64,000 nt of DNA, from assembly GCA_026545765.1 (NCBI GenBank), contig CM048839.1:49832677-49896676 (forward strand), in the 5' to 3' direction. A program made the position numbers and the translations under genes. This DNA comes from Plantago major. Lineage: Eukaryota > Streptophyta > Magnoliopsida > Lamiales > Plantaginaceae. The notes beneath the pieces were generated by a model. That model had not been told where the DNA came from. It worked only from the letters and a program-made list of their open reading frames with translations, and ran no database searches. Positions 45,541-58,172 of this stretch are shown here, piece by piece (position 1 is the first letter of the stretch; each line of letters opens with the position of its first letter).

Positions 45541-47150
45541 TGTTGGTCCAGATAACGGCAAAGTAAAAGACTGGGGGGTGAATAGTCTTTTAAAACTTTT
45601 GTCGATAAGCACAGTTTCTCAGATATCTGTGAAGATATCTGATACTTAGTTTCAGAGAGCGGAAGACTTTTCTAAGATAAGTGCACGTGTTCAGCAAGAT
45701 AAGTGTAAGTACTTTGCAATATAAGTAAAACAAGTAATAAGCTGCAGAGAGTAAATAACACAAGTCTATTTATTGTGGTATCTGAAGGTGGCGTAATCCT
45801 TCAACTAATCCACTTCGGTCTTTCTCAGACCTAGAATCCACTAAGATAAATGAGGTAAGCTTACAGATATCTTTTCCTGATTCCTAAATACACTAGGTTC
45901 CCAACCAAGTGTTCCCCCTGAGTTATTCCCCGGCTTTCACAGCCAAATACTTCCTGTACTTAGAAACCTTTTTGAGCTGTTCCTTAGTTTCCCAAACTAA
46001 GTACTTCCTGTGCTCAATAACCTTGGAGTTATTCCTTAGTTTCCCAAACTAAGTACTTCCGGTACTCCACGCCGTTTAAGGTGTTGGTTTTAGGTTTGAT
46101 TGTCAGGTGAGCTTCTTAAATAACTTATTCAGTTATTCAGATAGCTCTATGAATCAAGTATACTTAATACACTTTTCAATGTATGGTATCTTGTTCTTTA
46201 CTGACCCAAGTCTACTGTAAGTGTTCCAGAGAATGAATCTCAGATATGAAATCTTAGTTCAACTCCTTCACAGATAACAATGCTCGTTAAGGATCAGGAC
46301 ACTTAGAACTTTTTTGCTACTTAGAATCAAGAGATTTGGTCGCAAAAGAAAGCTTGAAAGTAAGTAGTTTGCTTGAGAGAGCTTCAGTATAAGTTCAGTG
46401 ATCTAAAGTGTTCAGCGTGTGTTCTCAAGCAGTCTAAGTGTTGATATTTATAGATGAATTTTGAGTGTCGTTTGAATAGTATCCGTTAGGCTTAAATCAA
46501 ATTCAAACTATTGATATCTGAGTATAGTACTGTAGCAGGTTTGTCTTCTTCTTCAGAAGCTACAGCTTTTGTTCAGACATTTCTGTCTGCGCATTTAATG
46601 CGCTGTACTATACTTTGTCCTGTAGTGCCAACGGAACTATGCAAGCTTTCTGAGGCTTTGCACGTTCTTTTCCAGAGATCATCATAGATCCAGATACCAC
46701 TTGTTTAAACAACTTGTTATAATATGTTTCTTTTTCAGAAGCATATTTTATGTCCAAGGTATCTGAGTGTAGATATCTGTGGGCACTTTCCTCGTCTCAG
46801 AAACCTTTTATTCTCAGATATCTTTTGCAACTCGTGTGTTTCGAAACACTTGTTTCTCCAAGATATCTGGACATAGGTATCTGAAAAACCCTTGTCTTCA
46901 GCAATCTTGTGCAGTCTTCAAATCTTCAAATCCGTTGAACTTTTCCTGCTGGATGCCTTCTTCTTGGTCTTCTTCAGAAAATAAAAATTACATTTCGAGA
47001 CCTAACATCCTATACAAGATTTGCTAGACTATCATACTTAGTGAGTTTCCTCTTTTACAGTGTTCAAGTGAACTAAGAGTACTAATCACCTTTCTGAGCT
47101 AAGATAAGTCATTAGGTTGCTGATCAAAATCTAAAAAGATATTCCTAACA
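45541..47150 (-). repeat. Copia family A 3' LTR (1610 bp)
   Basis: The ends are TGTTGG and CCTAACA. Outside the right end the minus strand reads AAAATGGGGAAATT, the polypurine tract, so this is the 3' LTR of the minus-strand element to its right. Confidence 0.88.
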
Positions 47151-47790
47151 AATTTCCCCATTTTGATCAGTCAACAATGACTATCTGACCTATTATAAAT
47201 TTGGATGAGGAAACAATCCACCACTTAATCATTTCTTATGATCTTTTAATTCATATAATTAAGTGCAGAAAGTAAACATCAACCAAATCACAAGGTGTGA
47301 TCTTTGCTGACAAGTTATCTTATATATAAAATGATATCTGAGAGTAAGTTCATCAGATTTGATACAGAGAAAGCTTACAGATAACTTTTTCAAGATTTAA
47401 CAGAAAAGATCAATCAGCAAAATCACAGAAACTACTTAGTCAAATAGAACAGCAGGAGTTACCAAGCTCCAAGTGAACATTCTAAATGACAAGTCTTCAA
47501 AAAATCTTCAAGTTTTCAAAATAGCTCCATGGATCAGTCTGCAAATTTCCTATCACCAAACCTTTTGATATCATCAGAGTAGTCATAGAGAAGAGTTATG
47601 ATAATCATCTCTGTGTCTCTGGCAAATCCACAGACTTCCTTGTAGGTTTTGGTGGGATTTCTCTTGACAAAATGCTTGACCCACAGATACTTTCCCAACT
47701 TCCAGGCATGCTCGATTCTGATATCTGATAGCTTGAAGTATTCATAAATGATCTTCAGATATCTTATGTCACCCTTGTATTGATCTTCAG
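47151..47790 (-). other. 3' untranslated part of family A element and polypurine tract
   Basis: The tract lies at 47151-47164. The rest has no supportable frame of its own, though the accessory gene may have extended into it before its last frame was broken near 47790. Confidence 0.55.
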
Positions 47791-50333
47791 TTAAGTAGAA
47801 GGACTCATAGGTTCCACCGCAAGTCTTGCTCTTGTGCCTATTCCAGTAATGTTGGGAATTCTGTGCACATCATCTGGCTTTCCATAAGGACATTCATCAC
47901 AGAGGTCCTTCTTCATGGCTTCTGTTCTCTTGATTACTTTAAAATCCAGCCATGCTTTGATGTGGTTGGTGTTAATCAAGATTAGCTTATCTTTTCTCCA
48001 TGCCATGAGCTGTTTATGGAATGGTTCTGGAAACCTTGAATTTACCAGTAAGTGCTTGAGTTCCAGAATCCAGTATCCATTCTTCTGATTAATGCACCTG
48101 TAGACAGAGGAATTGTTGTCATTCTTCACATACTCAATTTTGGCTTCTTCTGGCCTGAGTGGAAGTTGACTTTGTCTTTGTTCAGCTCTCAGCCTGTTCC
48201 TTCTTTGTCTAGAATTCTCCTTTGGGGGATTGCTTGAAGAACCACCCTGGATTGACTTGGTATTTCCAGAGGGTGTTTTAGCTGCTAAAGGGTTTGCAGC
48301 TGTGGGCTCAGTTAGGCTATCAATTTTCCTTTTTCTGTGAAGAGGAGCTTCATCTTCATCAGTCTCTTCATCATCATCAAGATTAATTCTTGTGAGACTT
48401 TTGCAGCCTTCTTCATTGCCCAGGGATTTGATTTGGCCTTCTTCTTCTTCAGAAGATTCATCAAACCCTCTTACTTGTCTTCTCCTTGGAGCCTTGGTAC
48501 TCCTTGGAGGTCTTTTTGCCATGGCCCTTGTTACCATTGTAGTTTCTTCAGTTGGCTGCTGGGAAGTAGCTACTATTTGCAAAGCAGCTTGATTTGATGA
48601 GGGATCATTTATTCTGAGTGGTGGCTGGGAAGTTTTCTTGTTTTTCTTGTTTCCTCTTCCTTTCTGAGCGGTACCAACTCTAGATTTCATCTTTCCTTCC
48701 TGAGATCCAAATTCTTCCCCCTTAGTCATTGTGGACTGACTAAGTACCACAAAAGAATCTGAGAGAGACTCAAAATTCTTTTGCAAGTAGTTGTAGGCAG
48801 TGACCAACTTCTGAAGTTCAGCCTTGAGCTCCTGATTTTGTTTGATAAGTCCATTTTCCTTATCAGTGAGCTCGCTTAATGGGCCTAGTATGGCATCTGC
48901 TTTTCAAAGGTGTAACTTGCCTCATGAAAAGCTTTTTCAGCTAATGACACATCATCGTCCCTTATCATTCCCAGATCCTTTTGAGCAATAACCATACTGG
49001 TTGTTCTCTGAGTGATGAGTTCTGTGAACTTCTTCATTTCTGAGGGGACGGAGGCAATTACATCTTTGTTTTGTGAAGACATCTCCTTTTTAAGATGTGC
49101 CAAAACTTGGTATCTATTCATGTATTCATGGGAGTGGACATTTGGCAGTTTGTTGAAAACTTCAGGAGCAATTAGCTTCCTTTTCAGATGAGAAACCGCT
49201 AAGTGTTCATTGCGGTGTGCTGCCAAAGTCTTGTCTTCTTCATCATCTGAGTCTTCAGCCCAGTGATCTTCATCCTCTTGGACATTTTCAAGATTTTCTA
49301 GTCCAGCAACCATCTCAGAGATGGGCTTCTTTCCTTTCTGAGAGGAGGATGGTATGTCTTTTCCTGGTGATACAGCCTTAGCATCATGCTTTTCTTTAGA
49401 TACTTCTTTAGTATCTAATTCCTTAGCAATAGCATTTACAGCATCCTGGAGCTCTTTAACCTCAGAGTAAGCTACTGTCTCTTGTAAGTACTGATCTTGT
49501 AGTTGATTGAGCTTATCTCTGGATTTAACTAGCTCTTCTTCAAGTTGAAGATGGAGCTGTTGCTCTTCTTCCAACAATTGTTTGAGTTGAGCAGCTCTGG
49601 TTTGAGTATTTAATATCTTCTGAGTTGTTTCCTCAGAGTGCTCAGCTACTTGTTCAGTAGTATCCTTTTGTTGTTGGGATTGCTGTGAAGGATGGGTGGA
49701 TTTCTGAGGAGATAGAGGAGGGGATTGCTGTGATGTCCTCTCAGTGTGCTTTTCAGCAGCTGAGGCATTATTTCCTTGTGGAATTCCTCCTGTCCCTGGT
49801 GTAGGGGCATCATCATCCGTCATATCATCATCATCCTTTTTGTGATGGTCAGAGGGAGGTTCATCAAAGTTATTCTCATCTATTTCTTCCTCATCATCGT
49901 CTTCAGATACAAGATTAATCACTTCAGGAATAGTGATCTTCTGCCCATTAACCTCTTCTTGTTCAGAAGGAATAAATTGTAGTGTCTGGGGCAGGACTGG
50001 ATTGAATGCCATCTGCAATCTTGTCTGACCATCTGCCTGTTTGAAGGCTTGCACCAATTTGTGTGCCACTTCCTTGGAAAAATCCTTGCGCATTAAGGTC
50101 GCAACTTGATATTGTTCAGTAGGGAACATTGCGTGGATATAGTTTTCCAGATCAAGAGCTCGTGCTCATCTTGTTGGTTGATCTGTGATTCTCAGTATTT
50201 CAGAGAGATCAGAGCACCTTAACCTTTGCCATTTCTTGAAGCATTGAATATGCTTTGGCAAGGTATGAGTCTTGAAGAAGGGAAGAAGGTTTTCATAGTC
50301 ATCATTTGACTCCTTCTTGGCACTACCTTGAGC

Positions 50334-50447
50334 CTAAAAGAGAGAGTTTTGAATTAGTGCAAAACTTGTGTAGATATCTGAGTTTTAGAGTAGTCAAGTA
50401 TATGAAAAATTCTATTTACAAAATCAGATATCTGAGAGGTCAATTAC
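50334..50447 (-). other. Intron 4 of the accessory gene (114 bases)
   Basis: GTAATTGACC at the donor and CTCTCTCTTTTAG at the acceptor. It lies between codons. Confidence 0.75.
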
Positions 50448-50600
50448 CTCCACTATTGGAGGCTCAGATACTTGTTGCTCAGAGACTTGTGCAGTCTCTG
50501 GAAATTTTTCTTGTGATGAAGGCTTTGATGCCTCATCAATTTCCATATGTTGTGGGGATTGACCGGGCAATTCCCCAGCAACTTCTACTTCTTTTTGAAC

Positions 50601-50679
50601 CTGTTAAGTAGAAAGTGTTAGTTTGAGAAAAATGATCAGAGATTTGTCTTTCAAGATTGTAGGTATCTGAATGAAATAC
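50601..50679 (-). other. Intron 3 of the accessory gene (79 bases)
   Basis: Donor AAG|GTATTTC and acceptor TTCTACTTAACAG|GTT. Confidence 0.75.
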
Positions 50680-50788
50680 CTTCTCTGCAGAAGGTTTATA
50701 CTTGTTCCTCAGAGACCTTGGAAGTCTCTGGATTCTTTTCTGAAGAGATAGACTTTTCAGTCTCTTCATTTTTCTTCTCAGTTGGAGC

Positions 50789-50873
50789 CTATTAGAAACA
50801 AACACTTAATAGTATTAGTCAAGTGTATAAAGCACATATCTGAGATGTTATATCTTAAGGAACTATCTTCTAC
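50789..50873 (-). other. Intron 2 of the accessory gene (85 bases)
   Basis: Donor CAG|GTAGAAG and acceptor TTTGTTTCTAATAG|GCT. Reading through it gives a stop at 50778. Confidence 0.75.
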
Positions 50874-50981
50874 CTGTGAGACAAGCTCCTGTTCCTTAAG
50901 TGGTGAGGCTATGGAAGCCTCCTTCTCAGATTCTGAGGCAAGCTTTGCAGCTTCCTCTTGATGTTGTGTTTCTAATTTAGC

Positions 50982-51062
50982 CTGTAACAAAGAAATTTTA
51001 TTAAATAACAAGATTAATAAACACAAAAATATCACAAGTAAAGAGTTAAACCATTCAGCTAC
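50982..51062 (-). other. Intron 1 of the accessory gene (81 bases, in frame)
   Basis: Donor CAG|GTAGCTG and acceptor TTCTTTGTTACAG|GCT. Because its length is a multiple of three and it lacks stops, it reads as a false hydrophobic segment of 27 residues. Confidence 0.75.
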
Positions 51063-53099
51063 CTGAGCAGTGTCAGGCTGATTGGTCTCTGGAACATGTG
51101 ACCCTTCTATGCGTTGGTCTTGTTGTTCCATTTCAGCTTCTCTGTTTGAAGTTCCAGGTACTTCAGACCTTTCCTGAGTATGCAACTCAGTTGCCTCCCC
51201 TGGTTGATCATTCTGAGTAGATGTCTCAGTTTGATCCCTCTCTAGGAGTTGGGGAACCTGCTCATTTGCAGGATTTTCTTCAGCATATTGCATTGCTGAT
51301 ATGTTGAAATGGAGTTCATTGACCAATTCATCAACCACTTGTGGCTGTTGTGGTTGTGGTTGTTGTGGTTGTCTGGAAGCAGAAGATTGAACATTTGAGA
51401 GTTCTTCCAGATTTTTAAGTGTGGTGTTGACATCAGCGTCTACCAACAATAGGTCACCACTCATCAGGGCTTCTTGAAGTTGTTTATACGTGACTTTCCC
51501 TGATGGTGTGTTGGCACCAACAACCTTTGCTGTAGGTGCTTGTTCAGCAACCTGTGAGCTAGTTGCTTTCTCAGCAACCTTGGACCTTTTGTTCTTCCCC
51601 TTTGCCTTGGTTACTTTTTCAGCAACCTTGGGGGATGGGATCTTCTCCTCATCCGATTCATCATCGAAATCTGGAACAGAGTTATCAACAATCCCTGCTG
51701 CTTCTGCAGAAAGAGTTTGAAGTTTCTTAGCATTTATGAGTTCATCAGCAAGGCTTTCTGTAATAGTCTTCACATTTCTGAAAGCACTTTCTCTTGCTGA
51801 ATCTACTTGTTCAGTAGTCGATGCCTCTTTTGCAGCATTAATGAGTTCATCTGCAGCGACGTCAGGTATCTGGGAATCGACAACCTCAATGGGTGTGCCT
51901 TCTGATTTGCAAGCAGACTTCTTCCGTGAAGTTCTAGGCTTCTTGGTCGCAACTTTTCCTTCAGATACCTCTTCAGTCTTTCGCTTCTTGGAACCTTTCT
52001 GAGATCCAGTAACCTTTTTCATCATGTTTGTATACTCATATTTGTAGAGTAGGTTACTGTTGGCAATGTCTGCCGTCTCTCTGAGCTCAATGCCAAGACA
52101 TTCCAGTAAGTAGCAAATTTTCAGTCCATAGATTACTGTGTCTTTTGGCTCAGCACCCTTAACGATTTTCGGCTCAAAGCCTTGTATCTTCTTCACAAAT
52201 TTCATGAAGGCGTACTTCCCCCAATTAAAAGGGTTTTGCAGCCTTTTATCTTGTTGACTCAACAAGAACAACATCATCCAGCGTTCTTCGCTTATCTGGT
52301 CAGCACCTCCTTGTAGACCATCGAAGCCTCTGTGAAGAATACATGCCAACACATCCCAGTGGACCAAAAGATGTCTGGTCCTTATGTCAGCAAGCTTAAA
52401 GTCAATGGGTGTGTCTGGTTTGTCAAGATCACACACATTACTGTATAGTTGCTTCACACCTTCAAGGAGATCTTCATCCTTGGTGTCAATTTCAAAATCC
52501 TTTCCAAGATTTTGAAGTTCAAACAGCTCACAGAAGGCTGTTTCGTCCAACAGGATTTCTTGTCCTTGGACTTTGGTCTTGATAGACACTATCTCAGTGC
52601 CTTCAGAGATCTTGGAAATAATTGTGGAGTTGTTGTGAAACTCCAGAACATCCAGTGAAGAAACTCCACTGGGAAGAGCAGATAGAAAGCCCTTGATTTT
52701 TGCATTTTCAAGCATATCAAGTACCAACTTCCTGTCAGTCTGGTTTTCTATTGCCAGCAACCAGGTATTCCTCAATCATGGCACCACCCCAAATCATCCT
52801 GTGATTTGAAGTCCAATAATCAGGATCGAATGCTCCGATCAACCGATTGTTTGTTATAACTAGCACTGGTGCTTGCTTTTGATACCGATGTAGTAGGATT
52901 TACGAGAAGAACACGTTTGGGAGCCATCTCTTTAAATAGTGAAGTTTTTGAAAAACGAGAAAGAGATTTGGGTGAGAGATTAGTAATTCTTTGCAGAAAA
53001 ACTAACAGAGATTTGCAGAGGTTGAAGAAGAGTTTTTGCTATTCTTGTGCAAGTCTATATGTTGGATTAGGCGAAAGTAATTTCTTTTGCCAAAATCCC

Positions 53100-53109
53100 A
53101 TATATATAG
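53100..53109 (-). promoter_or_regulatory. TATA box of the accessory gene
   Basis: The minus strand reads GCTATATATATGGG about 175 bases before the ATG at 52927, and about 575 bases after the stop of pol. Confidence 0.55.
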
Positions 53110-53683
53110 CAATGTAATCTCCACAGACATATACATACAAATTAATTTTGTGTGTAAGTATCTGTGAATTGCAGGCAGGCGTGAGTAAAAGCTTGTTCGG
53201 CATTAAATGCATAGTGGGCCCTGTCGGAATTTTAACAGTCCACTATTCACTGAGAGTTAATCTCTGTCGTAAAGATCAATCGCTCAATTCATCAAGGGTC
53301 ACCATTGCTTCTTCAGCAATGATCACAATCAACAAATGTAATTTTGCCCATTTAATGAATTTTGGCTATTAGCTTTCTGAATCACGTTTCTGTTATGACC
53401 AAGAACACTGTTTGCATCAGAATTTATCTCATACTTGGTATTTGTCCAAGTTTTACACAAAGATAGAAATAATACAAATTTCAAGAGAGTAGTTGACTGC
53501 AGACAGTTGTACTATTCTCTTTTGTGTTCCCCCTCACTGAGTGATCTAGATATCAGAGTACCCGTCTCAAAAATCTTTGAATAGCGATTTTACCCTTTAG
53601 CCTTTAGTTTCTGGATACCCGTTTCAGATTCCTTTTCTCTCTTCTTTGATATCTTCTTCAAATATCTCTTCTCTTGAACTTTT

Positions 53684-54784
53684 TCAGTTCTTTGGTAGCT
53701 CCATTAGTCCAAGACTGTGTCTTAAGGCTAAGAATCTACTTTCTTGTAGTGGCTTAGTGAAGATATCTGCAAGTTGGTCTTCAGTGTCAATCTTGAGTAT
53801 CTCTATATTGCCTTTTTCAACATGGTCTCTAATGAAGTGGTGTCTAACATCAATGTGCTTTGTTCTTGCATGAAACTTAGGATTCTGAGTTATGGCAATA
53901 GCACTTGTGTTGTCACAGAAAATGGGAGTTTTTTTCTTCATTGAGTCCATAGTCTTTGAGTTGTTGTTGTATCCACAATATCTGTGAAGCACAACATCCA
54001 GCAGCAATATATTCAACTTCTGTGGTAGATGTGGCAATTGAATTTTGTTTCTTGTTGAACCATGATATTAATCTAGCACCAAGAAATTGACAAGTTCCTG
54101 AGGTGCTTTTTCTATCAAGCAATGATCCAGCATAGTCGGCTTCTGAATAGCCAACCAAACTAAATCCACTATCTTTTGGATACCACAATCCAACTTTTAC
54201 GGTACCTTTTACATACCTTAATATCTTCATAGCAATGTTGTAGTGTGACTGCATTGGATTTGTCTAAAATCTAGCACACCAACTGCATATTGAATATCAG
54301 GTCTACTTGCAGTGAGGTACAGTAGAGACCCAATCAATTTCCTATACTTGTGTTCTTCAACACTTTTGTCAGATTCACTATAGGTCATTTTGGTTCCAAT
54401 GCTCATTGGTATCTTAGCATTCTTTTCAGAAGGCTTTAGATTGAACTTATTGAGCATATCCTTTGCATACTTTGTTTGACTAATGAATATTCCATCATTG
54501 AGTTGCTTGACTTGCAGCCCTAGGAAGTAATTCAATTCTCCCATCATGCTCATCTCAAATTTACATTTCATGAGTTCAGCAAAGTCTTCACAAAGTTGCT
54601 TGTCTTTAGATCCAAATATAATGTCATCAACATATACTTGAACTAAAAGTAGTTTCCCATCATGGTTCAATGTGAAGAGTGTTTTATCAACATCTCCATT
54701 CTTGAAACCAATTTCTAGTAGGTATCTGGCCAATGTATCATACCATGCTCTTGGAGCTTGTTTCAGCCCATACAGAGCTTTCTA
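53684..54784 (-). pseudogene. Copia family A reverse transcriptase C-terminal half and RNase H, broken
   Basis: The frame 54227-54733 follows directly from the upstream pol frame after TAG 54782-54784. It has LVQVYVDDIIFGS (catalytic Asp-Asp), GELNYFLGLQV and LIGSLLYLTASRPDI. A one-base shift near 54265 and a TAG just after it move to frame 53913-54254 with SGTCQFLGARLISW and EYIAAGC. A second shift in a run of T near 53933-53939 leads to 53684-54037 with FCDNTSAIAI, HARTKHIDVRHHF and EDQLADIFTKPL, the RNase H tail. TAA or TAG ends pol at 53684. Breaks make it inactive. Confidence 0.88.
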
Positions 54785-57049
54785 AAGCTTATAGATCAAC
54801 CTACTTTCTGAGGGAACTTCAAAACCTGGTGGTTGCTCAACATAGACTTCCTCAGCCAGTTCACCATTTAGAAATGCACTCTTGACATCCATCTGATAAA
54901 CTGTAAAGTCATTATGAGCTGCAAAGGCTAGAAAGAGTCTTATTGCATCCAATCTTGCAACTGGTGCATAAGATTCATCAAAATCTAGTCCTTTAGCCTG
55001 GGTGAATCCCTTGGCAATCAACCTTGCTTTGTTTCTGGTTATTTCACCAGACTCATTCATTTTGTTTCCGAAAACCCACTTTTTTCCGATTACAGATATT
55101 CCGTCAGGAAATGGAACCAGTTTCCAGACTTTGTTTCTCTCAAATTGATCCAACTCTTCTTGCATTGCAGAGATCCAATCTTGATCCTTTAATGCTTCTT
55201 CTATTGTCTTTGGTTCAATTTTTGAGATAAAACATCCATAGAGACAACTTGCATTTTCAGCGATTGCTCTTCTAGTTCTAACTCCTTGGTCTATGGGACC
55301 AATCACATCCTTTGCAGGATGATTTCTTATCCATTTCATAATGGGTTTTGAACTAGTAGGATCAATATCATTTTGATTTGAATGTGAATCAATATGATCT
55401 TGATGAGATACCTGTGCAGTATCTGAGATATCTGACATATGAAAAATGCCATGGATATCTGACACTCTTTCAGTGTTAGAGATATATCGAACTTGCATTT
55501 CAGCAAACTCTCTTTTGGATACCTCTTCATGATGAAGGTTCTCAGTAACCTGTTCCATTTCTGGAATTCTCATAGGAAATTCTTCATCATGTCTTAGAGT
55601 CATCTGGTTGTTACTAAGCATAGGTTGCATTTCATCGTCAGACTCATCCTCTTTTTGAATGATAGAATTGTTTCCTTCTGAGGATCCTTTTTCAGAATCT
55701 TTAAACATTATTTCTTTGAACCTATCTGAGAGATCATCATTCAAGAGTACTTTCTTGTTTCCTTCATAGAATACTACATGAATAGATTCTTCGATCTTTT
55801 GTGTTCTTTTGTTGTAGATTCTGTAGGCTTTGCTATTCAGAGAATAACCAAGAAATACTCCTTCATCTGCCTTTGGTTGAAATGTTCTCAAGTATTCTTT
55901 TCCATTGTTAAGAACAAAACATCTACAACCAAACACCCTTAGATGTTTGATACTAGGTGGTCTACCAATGAAAAGCTCGTACGGAGTTTTGTCATGGTGT
56001 TTGTTAATCAAACATCTATTTTGAGTGTAGCATGTTGTGTTTACAGCTTCAACCCAATAGATTTCACTTATTTTAGTGTCAGCAAGCATTGTTCTTGCTG
56101 CTTCTTTTAAGGTCCTATTCTTTCTTTCAGCAATACCATTTTGTTTTGGTGTCCTTACAGAAGATAGTTGATGTTGTATACCTTTGCAGGTACAAAACTC
56201 TTTGATGTACTGGTTCACAAATTCAGTACCATGGTATGTTCTGATTACAGATACTTTGTCATTTTTCATGACTTCGAGCTTATTCAGCAAATTAGGTATC
56301 TCAACCCTTGCATCAGATTTGTGTTTGAGAAAGACAACCCAAGTGAATCTTGAGTAATCATCAACAACCACCAGACCATACTTCTTTCCTGCATAACTAG
56401 TTACTGAGGATTCAAACAAATCCATATGTAACAATTGCAGTGACCTTTCACTGGAATGTCTAGTCTTAGACTTGAAAGATGTTTTGGATTGTTTTCCCAT
56501 TTGGCAAGCTGAGCATACACCTTCTTTTCTATATGCCATTTTGGGTAAACCAACCACCAACTCTTTCTTGGCTAGCTTATTCAGAGTTTTGAAATTCAAG
56601 TGACTCATTCTTTTATGCCATAGCCAATTTTCTTCAGTGTGGCCAGATTGACTCACCATGAGACATTCTTCGGTTGTAGCGGATGCCCAATCAGCAACAT
56701 AAAGATTTCCTTTACGCCTTGCAACCAAGATTGTCTGCTTTGACTCATTGTCAATCACTTTACATAGTTTTGACTTGATCTTGACAGTGTACCCTTTGTC
56801 TACTAGTTGACTCATGCTTAGGAGATTATATTTCAATCTCTTTACATGAAGTACTTCAGAGATTGTGAGGGCTCCGAATTTCAAATTTCCAAAACCTATG
56901 GTTGGATTTTCATCTCCTCCAGCAAACCTGATAATTGGTCCATCATTGCACTTTTTGTAGTTAATCAGATTTGCTTTATCTCCTGTCATGTGCTTCCTAC
57001 ATCCACTATCAAAATTCCATTTTGAGTTAGTCTTTAGAGTGTTCTGCAC
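54782..57049 (-). pseudogene. Copia family A protease, integrase and reverse transcriptase N-terminal half
   Basis: The 755-codon frame holds the retropepsin motif WNFDSGC with HMTGD, the pre-integrase zinc region ([23 protein letters not shown]), integrase core with LHMDLF (first Asp), [10 protein letters not shown] (second Asp replaced by Tyr), and [15 protein letters not shown] (Glu). The C-terminal integrase [21 protein letters not shown] motif and a low-complexity linker follow, then reverse transcriptase motifs [38 protein letters not shown] and YVEQPPGFE. The frame stops with TAG at 54782-54784. A stop near 57073 separates it from gag. The integrase would be inactive because of the lost Asp. 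Confidence 0.9.
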
Positions 57050-57220
57050 AAAACAGGAAACAGGAGATTAGGTTCTCATACCAACAATGGAACCATCTGG
57101 ACTAAAGAATCTTCCAGTAGGAATCCATTTTTCAATGAATTTCTTAGGAACATTCTTTTGTCTAACAGGAACATAAGGAGGAATCTTAGTTAAATGAATT
57201 GTATCATTGTTGTTAAAAAC
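57050..57220 (-). pseudogene. Gag-pol linker of family A element, cut by the family B insertion
   Basis: The minus strand encodes LTKIPPYVPVRQKN and FIEKWIPTGRFFSPDG, then a TAA near 57073 before pol. At 57220 it is interrupted by an LTR and resumes at 63668. Confidence 0.7.
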
Positions 57221-58117
57221 TGAAAATGCAAGTTGCACTTGATTAGTTAATCTTATCTTTCATGATTCAGTTCAATGTTTGTGTTTGTTGTTGTTGTTTG
57301 TGAACTGCAGGATTTCAATGTTGTGCAACATTGCGAAATAGTACCGATACAATGTTGGAACAACATTACGGACAACAGCAGGCAACATAGAAACAATCAG
57401 GCCAATTGGATTGATGACTTGGACTGGAAGCAATCAATTCGAATTTCTGCAGGAATAACGAAAGAGTTTGAGTTGCTTTGGACATAAGGAATGCAATCTA
57501 AAGAGAGAATCTTTCAAGAATATTGTTGAAGAAAGCAAGAAGGAAATATATTGTTGAAGACACTAATATGGGAATTTCCTTCTAGCTGGTTATTGAAGAA
57601 AACAAGAACATGGAAAATTGCCTTTGCTGAGATCCTATTGCCTTTCGACTTGGATGGGAGCTGTCGATATCTCAAGTATATATACAAGGATTCAGCCGAG
57701 CAATCATTGAGCCTTTCTTGATGATCAATCGAGATTTTATTAAAAGAGTTTAGGCTTCTTGTTTTCTGCTAGCTTTAGAGTTTGTCTAAGAGTATTCATT
57801 GTTGGAATAACTCTTTCAAACATCGACCTAGAATAGCTTTTACTGTTGGTTTTTCTAGGGCTAGTTTTGGTTGTTTAATCAATCGTCTGTGATTGTATTA
57901 AACCCACTTGATTAGATCTACTTTTCCTGTCAGTAGATATTTTGCCTACGGCACTGCCAATATATTTTTCTATATATTGGCTTGGTAATAGAAGTTTCAT
58001 TCTTATTCATCCGCTGCCATCTATTTGCTATGTTGAAGACAATGGTGAACAACATTGTTGGCAACATTGTCTATTAATCTTGTTTCAAGTACCAATCTGG
58101 GATCCTAAGTTCTAACA
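57221..58117 (+). repeat. Copia family B 5' LTR (897 bp)
   Basis: The ends are TGAAAATGC and CTAACA. Inverted motif pairs occur near the start (CAATGTTGTGCAACATTG at 57317-57334) and near the end (58046-58076). The TATA-like AAGTATATATACAAGG at 57675-57690 may be the promoter. Confidence 0.93.
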
Positions 58118-58119
58118 AG

Positions 58120-58132
58120 TGGCATCAGAGCC
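58120..58132 (+). other. Primer-binding site (initiator tRNA-Met type)
   Basis: TGGCATCAGAGCC, two bases inside the LTR, differs at one base from the usual TGGTATCAGAGCC. Confidence 0.9.
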
Positions 58133-58172
58133 AGCCACCTAACTACTGGTGTCTGGATTTGGTACTACTACA

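Larger units (their letters stand above)
47791..52927 (-). pseudogene. Accessory gene of family A copia element, five exons, unknown function
   Basis: It begins with MAPKRVLLVNPTTS at 52927, about 175 bases after a TATA box. Five exons are separated by four GT-AG introns, all in phase 0. Exon 1 (52927-51063) has a helix-rich domain (FCELFELQNLGKDFEI, LLVHWDVLACILHRGFDG, WGKYAFMKFVKKI) followed by long Lys/Glu/Ala- and Gln-rich segments. Exons 2-4 are short and hydrophilic. Exon 5 (50333-47791) has a globular start (FFKTHTLPKHIQCFKKWQRL), an acidic tract, coiled coils and a basic C-terminal region ending near a Cys pair. Breaks: shifts near 52780-52860, a two-base loss near 50692, TGA at 50166-50168, and one extra base near 48898. 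It occupies the position of the so-called env-like ORF of SIRE elements, but no signal peptide or membrane segment remains once introns are removed. Confidence 0.75.

Noticed and set aside
50778-51062. Transmembrane segment and envelope-like protein at the end of the 665-codon frame
   Set aside because: The hydrophobic stretch coincides with a GT-AG intron, and the last residues before the stop at 50778 come from reading into intron 2.
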